From the NCBI GenBank assembly GCA_964430275.1, contig CAYSGF010000095.1:1-18187 (forward strand): a DNA stretch of 18,187 bases, written 5' to 3'. The position numbers were made by a program, and so were the translations under genes. Shown here in pieces: positions 12,813 to 18,187 of the stretch (positions are counted from its first letter, which is position 1; each line of letters opens with the position of its first letter). Origin of the DNA: DASTYK01 sp964430275. GTDB taxonomy: Bacteria; Gemmatimonadota; Gemmatimonadetes; Longimicrobiales; RSA9. The notes below the pieces were generated by a model. It ran no database searches. It was given only the letters and a program-made list of their open reading frames with translations, and was not told where the DNA came from.

Positions 12813-14288
12813 GTGTCACAAGGCGCATTCGACGAGATCCGGGAGCCAGCCGCGCCGCGCCCACCGCGGCTCGTCCAGCTCAAGCCCTACGATATCCGCC
12901 ACGATCATGAGCGCGCGACGCGGCGCCATCTCGCGCAGCGCACGCGCGGCCTGCTGCGCGTCGGTACGCTGCTCGCGCTGGACGGAGCGGTAGGACTGGG
13001 CACCCTGGCGCTCGCGCGGATCGGTGGCGGCCTGAATGCGGCCGTCGTCGCGGCGCTCCTGCCGGTCGCGATGCTGAGCCTGCTCGCGATGCATGCGTAC
13101 GGCGCGGGCATGAGCCGCGCCGACGGCTATGCGCGCCTGCTCGCGGTGCTGATGACCGGCGGCATCGTGGCGGTGCAGGCGGGCCTGCTCGAGCCGCTGC
13201 GTGCGCTGCCCGGCGAACGCCTCGTCCTCTGGCTGGTCCTCTTCTATCCGGGCCTGGAAGCGGAGCGTGCGCTGGTCGGTCGTGCGATCGCGGCACTGCG
13301 TCGCCGCAATCACCTGCTGCGGCCGGCCGTGGTGATCGGCACGCGCGAGGAGACGGAGCTGCTGCGGCACGAGCTGACGGAAGTGCCGCACAACGACCTC
13401 CAGGTGCTCGGGCACCTGCCCGCGCTCGGCATCGACGACCCGACGAGCCTGGCGCGGCTGGATCAGCTCGAGGACATCATTCAGGACCAGGACGTGCGCG
13501 TCGTGGTGATCGCCGAGAGCGTGCCGGACGCGATCCTCGCGCGGCTCACGGCGCGCGTGTTCCAGGCGGGCGCGTCCGTGATGGCCGTGCCGTCGCGGGC
13601 GGCGCGCGAGGCGTCGAGTCAGTCAGGTGTGCCCCCATTCAACCCTGCGCTGCTCGAGTACGCGCCGGCGGAGCTGCCGCTGCCGCAGCTCGGTGTGAAG
13701 CGCGCGCTCGACCTGCTCGCGACGGGCGTCGCCCTGCTCGTGCTCTCCCCGGTGCTCGTGCTCGTCGCCATCGCGGTGCGTCTCGACTCGCCCGGCCCGG
13801 TGCTGTTCCGGCAGACGCGCGTGGGCGTGGGCGGCCGCACGTTCCAGATCTACAAGTTCCGCACGATGGTGGTGGATGCGGAGGCGCGGCAGCCGGCACT
13901 CGCGCACCTGAACCACTACGACGACGCGCTGCTCTTCAAGATCATCGAGGATCCGCGTGTCACGCGCGTCGGCCGGTGGCTGCGCCGCTCGAGCATCGAC
14001 GAGCTGCCGCAGCTCTTCAACGTGCTGCGCGGCGACATGAGTCTGGTCGGCCCGCGTCCGCCACTGCCCGCGGAGGTCGCCGGCTACAGCGCCGATCACT
14101 TCGTGCGCCTGAGCGTGATGCCGGGCGTGACCGGGCCGTGGCAGACGAACGGCCGCAACAACGTGCGCAGCTTCGACGAAGTCGTGCGCATGGAGCACGA
14201 GTACATCCGCACGTGGTCGCTCGCGCTCGACCTGCGCATCCTCTGGCGTACCATCGGAGCCGTGCTGCGGCGTGACGGCGCGCACTGA
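12813..14288 (+). CDS. Polyprenyl-phosphate sugar-1-phosphate transferase (initiating transferase, WbaP/WcaJ-like)
   Basis: Transfers a sugar-1-phosphate from a nucleotide sugar to the lipid carrier undecaprenyl phosphate, the first committed step of the repeat unit. The 491-aa inner-membrane protein has four N-terminal membrane segments (about 45-160) and a Rossmann-like CoA-binding domain (about 170-270, PAVVIGTREETELL). Another membrane/re-entrant helix lies near 300-325 (LLATGVALLVLSPVLVLVAIAVRLDSPGPVLF, in which the DSPGPV motif breaks the helix). The catalytic domain contains YKFRTM, RRSSIDELPQLFNVLRGDMSLVGPRPP and the C-terminal PGVTGPWQTNGRN. All key motifs of the family are intact. 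It begins with GTG 3 nt after the SLBB stop, with GAGG upstream, and overlaps the next gene by 17 nt. First sugar unknown. Confidence 0.94.
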   Translation: MSQGAFDEIREPAAPRPPRLVQLKPYDIRHDHERATRRHLAQRTRGLLRVGTLLALDGAVGLGTLALARIGGGLNAAVVAALLPVAMLSLLAMHAYGAGMSRADGYARLLAVLMTGGIVAVQAGLLEPLRALPGERLVLWLVLFYPGLEAERALVGRAIAALRRRNHLLRPAVVIGTREETELLRHELTEVPHNDLQVLGHLPALGIDDPTSLARLDQLEDIIQDQDVRVVVIAESVPDAILARLTARVFQAGASVMAVPSRAAREASSQSGVPPFNPALLEYAPAELPLPQLGVKRALDLLATGVALLVLSPVLVLVAIAVRLDSPGPVLFRQTRVGVGGRTFQIYKFRTMVVDAEARQPALAHLNHYDDALLFKIIEDPRVTRVGRWLRRSSIDELPQLFNVLRGDMSLVGPRPPLPAEVAGYSADHFVRLSVMPGVTGPWQTNGRNNVRSFDEVVRMEHEYIRTWSLALDLRILWRTIGAVLRRDGAH

Positions 14289-15687
14289 GCCGCTGGGCAG
14301 CTACGGCGCCGACAATCTCGCAGGCTGGCAGATCGTCGCCCTCGTCACCGGAGCGGCGGCCTCCTCGGCGCTCGCCGCTGCGGGACTCGGCCCGCTCGCC
14401 GTCGCGATCCTGCCCTTCGCCGCGAGTGTCGTCCTCGCCGTCATCGGACAGGCGACCGCCTGGCTCTGGCTCCTCGTCGTCATGTCCGGCGTCGGCCTCG
14501 CCTGGGCGCAGGGCTCCGTCGTGCTCGGCAGCTGGTCGATCAACACGCCGGGGCTGCAGTGGGGGCTGACCTTCGTGCTGGGCAGCATGCTGCTCGTGCT
14601 GCTGCCGCCCGCGCGCGTCTCGATGCCGCGCGTGTTCCGCTGGTACGCGGCCTTCGTCGTGCTCGCCGTCATCGGCGTGCTGCGGACGCCGGACCTGTTC
14701 GAGGGCGTGAAGCACGCGATCCAGTATGCGGCGCCGCTCGTCGTCGGGCTCGTCACGCTGCGCATTGCCGACGCGCCGGAGCGGGTGCGCACGCTGCGCG
14801 GCGCGCTCTGGCTCGCGCTCGCGATCTCGATGGTCGTCGCCGTCGCGTCCCTGCGCTGGTCGGCGTTCACGGGCGATGCGCCCGGCCTGACCGGTGCGCT
14901 CGGCAACCGCACGTACTCGATCTTCCTGCTGCCGGTGCTCGCACTCGCGCTGGCCGCATGGCACGAGCGGGGGCCGGTGTACGCGCTGGTCGTGGGCGCC
15001 ATCTTCGTGCTGATTCTGCTCACGCTCTCGCGCATGGTGACGGCCGCGGCAGTCGTGATGATGGGCACTGCACTGATGTGGCGAGGCACGTGGGCGTCGC
15101 GCCTGCGCGCGCTCGGCGTGAGCGGCGTGCTCGCTGCGCTGGCCCTCAGCTTCGGTCCGCTGCACGACCGCTTCTTCGACACCCCCGAGGGGAGCGTCGA
15201 CGTGACGGCGGTCGGCGTGACGGGCGAGGGTCGCGAGGCGCAGCTGACGGCGGGCGGCCTGTCACTGAGCGGCCGCGGCTGGCTGTGGGTGCAGACGTGG
15301 CAGCACGCGCGATCGGCGCCGGTGCTCGGGCACGGCACCGGCTCGGCGTACGCATACCTGGCGGCGCACCTGCAGTTCGTGACGGCGCACCCGCACAACG
15401 ACTACCTGCGGGTGTTCCACGACAGCGGCGGGATCGGGCTGCTGCTGCTGCTCGCGACTGCGGTGGTCGGCGTCCTCACGCTCCGGCGGCTCTACCTGCA
15501 GAGCGGCAGTGTGCTCGGCAGGGAGCTCGCACTGGCGGCGTTCCTCTCGTGGGCCGGTTACCTGATGGTAGCGCTCACGGACAACATCATGGTGTACGTG
15601 TCGTTTTTCACGCAGAACCTCTTCCTGCTGATTGCGCTGGCGCATGCCGTCGTCGAGCGTGAGCCGGCGGCGACGGTCGCAGCGTAG
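14272..15687 (+). CDS. O-antigen ligase/polymerase-like membrane protein (Wzy_C/WaaL family)
   Basis: A 471-aa integral membrane protein with about 11-12 hydrophobic segments and one larger periplasmic-type loop (about 295-370) before the motif HPHNDYLRVFHDSGGIG. That motif (H373, H375, N376) is the signature of O-antigen ligases and some repeat-unit polymerases. Such proteins join lipid-linked glycan chains to lipid A-core, to each other or to proteins; sequence alone does not separate ligase from polymerase. The GTG at 14272 overlaps the end of the initiating-transferase gene by 17 nt, so the two are probably coupled. A start after residue 1 is possible, but the hydrophobic region begins around residue 19 and fits this start. 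Confidence 0.87.
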   Translation: MTARTEPLGSYGADNLAGWQIVALVTGAAASSALAAAGLGPLAVAILPFAASVVLAVIGQATAWLWLLVVMSGVGLAWAQGSVVLGSWSINTPGLQWGLTFVLGSMLLVLLPPARVSMPRVFRWYAAFVVLAVIGVLRTPDLFEGVKHAIQYAAPLVVGLVTLRIADAPERVRTLRGALWLALAISMVVAVASLRWSAFTGDAPGLTGALGNRTYSIFLLPVLALALAAWHERGPVYALVVGAIFVLILLTLSRMVTAAAVVMMGTALMWRGTWASRLRALGVSGVLAALALSFGPLHDRFFDTPEGSVDVTAVGVTGEGREAQLTAGGLSLSGRGWLWVQTWQHARSAPVLGHGTGSAYAYLAAHLQFVTAHPHNDYLRVFHDSGGIGLLLLLATAVVGVLTLRRLYLQSGSVLGRELALAAFLSWAGYLMVALTDNIMVYVSFFTQNLFLLIALAHAVVEREPAATVAA

Positions 15688-15702
15688 CACGATGATGCGG
15701 CC

Positions 15703-16725
15703 ATGCAGCGCACAGGCAAGGCGGCAATGCGCGCAACGATGACCGGCGCGCGCGTCAGTGTTCTCGTCTCGAACCACAACTACGGCCGCTTCCTGGAAGC
15801 GGGCATCGCGAGCGTGCGCGCGCAGACCCTGCCCGCGCACGAGATCATCGTGGTCGATGACGGGTCCGCCGACGATTCGCGTGCGCTGCTCGCCGGGCTC
15901 GGCCCCGACGTGCGCATCATCCTGCAGGAGCAGCTCGGCCAGGCAGGCGCGATGGACACGGCGGTCGCGGCGAGCAGCGGCGACATTCTGTGCTTCCTCG
16001 ACGCGGACGACCTCTTCGTTCCCGACAAGCTGGAGCGCGTGGCGCGCACGTTCGAGCAGCATCCGGACGTGGAGTGGGTGCGGCACCGGCTCGCCATGGT
16101 GGACAACGACCTGCGCGCGCTCGGTCCCGTCGTGCCCGCCGGCATGCGCGCCGGCCGCGTACCCGCGCATCCCGGTCTCTTCGCGGAGCGCGTGGTCACG
16201 GCGGCGACCTCCGGCATCGCGATCCGGCGCAGCCTGGCCGAGCGCGTGTTTCCGCTCGACCGCACGGACGGCAACGGCAACGTCTTCCATCTGCGCCGCG
16301 ACGCCGATGCGCTGCTGCTCGGCCGTGCGGCGGCTGCCGGCGCGGTCGGCTACACCATGCCGGACGTACTCACGCTGTACCGCCAGCACGACGGGCAGGT
16401 CTACACCGGCACGCGCGACGTGCGGCGCGCGCTGGAGCGGCAGATCGAGATCGCGGACGCGATCGCTGCGGAGCTCGGCGTTGCGCGCGGCGTCGGGCCG
16501 TCGCAGTCGCACAAGCATGCCCTGATCCTGGCCACGCTGGATGGCGCGAGCCGGTGGTGCGCGCGCCGCACGCGCGCATGGGTGAGCGGCACGCGCGCCG
16601 TGCGCATGTCGCTCGGCGATCAACCGAGGGCCGCGGCGCGCCAGCTCGCGGCGCTCACCTTCGCGTACGTCGCGCCCACTGCATGGCTGCGCCGCTTCCA
16701 CCGCAACCAGGCGTGGACGTCGTGA
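15703..16725 (+). CDS. Glycosyltransferase family 2
   Basis: An inverting GT-A enzyme that adds a sugar from a nucleotide donor to the growing lipid-linked oligosaccharide on the cytoplasmic face. The 340-aa product has the GT2 nucleotide-binding start VSVLVSNHNYGRFLEAGIAS, the acidic loop EIIVVDDGSADDS, and the DxD metal site FLDADDLFVPDKLE. An acceptor-side region follows (TAATSGIAIRRSLAERVFP), then YRQHDGQVY. The C-terminal third is basic and partly helical, perhaps for membrane association. Possible starts are ATG 15703, 15727 and 15739; the domain begins just after the last, so the true start may be later than given. It follows the ligase gene by 15 nt and overlaps the next gene by 4 nt. 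Donor and linkage unknown. Confidence 0.9.
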   Translation: MQRTGKAAMRATMTGARVSVLVSNHNYGRFLEAGIASVRAQTLPAHEIIVVDDGSADDSRALLAGLGPDVRIILQEQLGQAGAMDTAVAASSGDILCFLDADDLFVPDKLERVARTFEQHPDVEWVRHRLAMVDNDLRALGPVVPAGMRAGRVPAHPGLFAERVVTAATSGIAIRRSLAERVFPLDRTDGNGNVFHLRRDADALLLGRAAAAGAVGYTMPDVLTLYRQHDGQVYTGTRDVRRALERQIEIADAIAAELGVARGVGPSQSHKHALILATLDGASRWCARRTRAWVSGTRAVRMSLGDQPRAAARQLAALTFAYVAPTAWLRRFHRNQAWTS

Positions 16726-17915
16726 GGAACGGCAGCGGCACCGGTGGCGCGCCCGTGCTGATGGTGCACTGCTTCTATCAGCAGCCGGGCGGCGAGGACA
16801 CCGGGTACCGTGCGGACGCGTCCACGCTGGAGGCGTACGGCCAGCCGATCGAGCGGCTGGAGCTGCACAACGACGACATCGACGGGATGTCGCGCGCGGG
16901 CGCTGCCGTGCGGGCGGTATGGAACCGCGACGCGGCGCGCATGATTGCGCGCCGCGTGCGCGAGACCGGTGCGCGCATCGTGCACTTCCACAACACGTTC
17001 CCGCTGCTCTCGCCGGCGGTGTACGGCGGTGCCCGCTCGGCGGGCGCGCGCGTCGTGCAGACGCTCTACAACTACCGGCTGGTGTGCCCGTCGGCGCTGC
17101 TGCTGCGCGATGGCAGGCCCTGTGAGGCGTGCGTCGGCAAGAGCGTGGCCTGGCCGGCCGTACAGCACGCGTGCTACCGGGGCGACCGCGCGGCAACGGC
17201 CGTGGTCGCGACGATGCTGCTCGCGCACCGGGCGGCCGGCACGTTCGCAAACGACGTGGACGCCTACCTCGCGGTGTCCGAGTTCGTGCGTGACCGCGTC
17301 GTGGCGGGCGGTCTGCCCGCGGAGCGCGTGTTCGTGAAGGCGAACCACGTGACGCAGGACGACGGCGTCGGCGCGCACGAAGGCGGCTATGCGCTCTACG
17401 CCGGGCGGCTGTCGGAAGAGAAGGGGATCCGCGTGCTGCTCGACGCCTGGCGCCGGCTGGATGCAGACGTTCCCCTGCGCATCGTGGGCGACGGTCCGCT
17501 CGCACACGAGGTCGCAGCGGCCGCGGCCGGTGATCCGCGCATCCGCTGGGACGGCCGTCAGGACGCGGCCGTGGTCGGCCGGCACATGCGCGATGCGTGG
17601 CTGCTGGTCGTGCCGTCGATCTGCTACGACACGGCGCCGCTCGTGCTGCCGGAGGCGGCAGCGGCAGGGCTGCCGGTGGTGGCGAGCCGCATCGGCGGCA
17701 TTCCCGAGGGGCTGGACGAGGGCGAGTCGGGCGTGCTCGTCGAGCCCGGCGACGCCGGCGCCCTCGCCGCGGCGGTGCAGCGACTGCACGCGGACCCTGC
17801 GGCGTGGCGTGCCATGATCGCGGCCGGGCGCAGCCGCTTCGAGCGCCGGATGTCCGCCGCGTCTGCGTACACGCAGCTGATGGACATCTACGCGCGCGTG
17901 CTGCGGGCTGCGTGA
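16722..17915 (+). CDS. Glycosyltransferase family 4
   Basis: A retaining GT-B glycosyltransferase, 397 aa. The N-terminal Rossmann domain opens with VLMVHCFYQQPGGEDTGYRA, a subgroup signature (H-x-x-Y-x-x-P-G-G-E-D). It continues with IVHFHNTFPLLSPAVY and a Cys-containing segment (LVCPSALLLRDGRPCEACVG, then HACYRG) characteristic of that subgroup. The C-terminal domain has LYAGRLSEEKGIRVLLDAW, IVGDGPL, and the donor-binding E-x7-E type region PSICYDTAPLVLPEAAAAGLPVV followed by GGIPEGLDEGESGVLVEPGD. GTG 16722 is chosen because it overlaps the GT2 stop as GTGA; GTG 16713 and ATG 16761 are alternatives. The last base of its stop is the first base of the next ATG. Sugar donor cannot be stated. 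Confidence 0.91.
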   Translation: MRNGSGTGGAPVLMVHCFYQQPGGEDTGYRADASTLEAYGQPIERLELHNDDIDGMSRAGAAVRAVWNRDAARMIARRVRETGARIVHFHNTFPLLSPAVYGGARSAGARVVQTLYNYRLVCPSALLLRDGRPCEACVGKSVAWPAVQHACYRGDRAATAVVATMLLAHRAAGTFANDVDAYLAVSEFVRDRVVAGGLPAERVFVKANHVTQDDGVGAHEGGYALYAGRLSEEKGIRVLLDAWRRLDADVPLRIVGDGPLAHEVAAAAAGDPRIRWDGRQDAAVVGRHMRDAWLLVVPSICYDTAPLVLPEAAAAGLPVVASRIGGIPEGLDEGESGVLVEPGDAGALAAAVQRLHADPAAWRAMIAAGRSRFERRMSAASAYTQLMDIYARVLRAA

Positions 17916-18187
17916 TGCGGCTCCTGTTCCTGAACCACAACGTGCGTGGCCGCGGCACCTACGTGCGCGCGTACCATCTCGCGGCGGAGCTCGCGGGCAC
18001 CGGTCACGACGTGACGCTGGTGACGACGAGCCCGCACGCACGCGCGCGCATCGCGACCGAGCGGGTAGCGGGCGTGCACGTCGTCGAGGCGCCCGATCTG
18101 TGGTGGGGCCCGGCGCGCACCGGGTGGGACCCCTGGAACACCGTGCGGCGTATGCGTGTGCTGCGCGGGCAGCGCTTCGACCTCGTG
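17915..18187 (+). CDS. Glycosyltransferase, GT-B fold, family 4-like, 5' part (runs off window)
   Basis: Only the first 91 codons are in the window and no stop is reached. The translation begins MRLLFLNHNVRGRGTYVRA and continues with HLAAELAGTGHDVTLVTTSP and LWWGPARTGWDPWNTVRRM. This is the usual N-terminal Rossmann beta-alpha unit of GT4-type enzymes (a glycine-rich loop after strand 1, then a helix, then G-H-x-V-T-L-V-T). The ATG at 17915 overlaps the previous stop by one base (TGATG), so it belongs to the same operon. A retaining GT4 transferase is the best guess; the catalytic C-terminal half is not visible. Confidence 0.8.
   Translation, partial: MRLLFLNHNVRGRGTYVRAYHLAAELAGTGHDVTLVTTSPHARARIATERVAGVHVVEAPDLWWGPARTGWDPWNTVRRMRVLRGQRFDLV

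Noticed and set aside
15262..17958. An 898-codon open frame on the minus strand across the ligase and GT genes
   Set aside because: It is antisense to four well-recognised genes and is Arg/Pro/Ala-rich without domains, as expected from codon bias in very GC-rich DNA.

Overview
The window is a very GC-rich bacterial chromosomal segment. All recognisable genes lie on the + strand. It joins the end of a ribosomal-protein/RNA-polymerase (alpha) operon to the start of a surface-polysaccharide locus. The base composition, the frequent GTG starts, the zinc-binding (C+) forms of L36, S4 and L28, and the intergenic ATTCCGC/ATTCCGG-type heptamer repeat suggest Gemmatimonadota or a similar lineage. This is inference from memory of such genomes; no search was run.

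Region 1 (1-5003) reads adk (partial) - map - rpmJ - rpsM - rpsK - rpsD - rpoA - rplQ. infA, normally between map and rpmJ, is absent. In its place is a G-rich tract followed by about 17 heptamer units, then a good sigma70-type promoter candidate in front of rpmJ. rpsD is bracketed by three related long palindromes (REP-like). One of them ends in a T5 run and could attenuate rpoA.

Region 2 (5004-9312) holds a small membrane-anchored hypothetical protein, rpmB with a clear intrinsic terminator, a CPA2-type cation:proton antiporter, uroporphyrinogen-III synthase (hemD), and a nucleotide-sugar dehydrogenase of the UDP-GlcNAc/UDP-ManNAc 6-dehydrogenase type. That dehydrogenase probably supplies uronic-acid precursors to the downstream locus.

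Region 3 (9313-18187) is a polysaccharide biosynthesis and export cluster. A 403-bp leader contains a strong hairpin and a 188-bp element bounded by 34-bp inverted repeats. It is followed by a NusG-paralogue antiterminator (UpxY/RfaH/LoaP-like), a multi-SLBB export protein, a polyprenyl-phosphate sugar-1-phosphate transferase, an O-antigen ligase/polymerase-like membrane protein, a GT2 glycosyltransferase, a GT4 glycosyltransferase and the start of another GT-B glycosyltransferase. Gene ends touch or overlap from 12809 to the window end, so this is one operon. In outline, the initiating transferase loads the first sugar on the lipid carrier, the GTs extend it, the ligase/polymerase handles the lipid-linked chain, and the SLBB protein takes part in export. 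The antiterminator would keep RNA polymerase going through this long operon.

The most interesting signal is the inverted-repeat element directly upstream of, and overlapping, the antiterminator start codon. Its geometry recalls the invertible promoters in front of upxY genes in Bacteroides fragilis, but a MITE-like insertion explains it equally well and I see no convincing promoter inside it.
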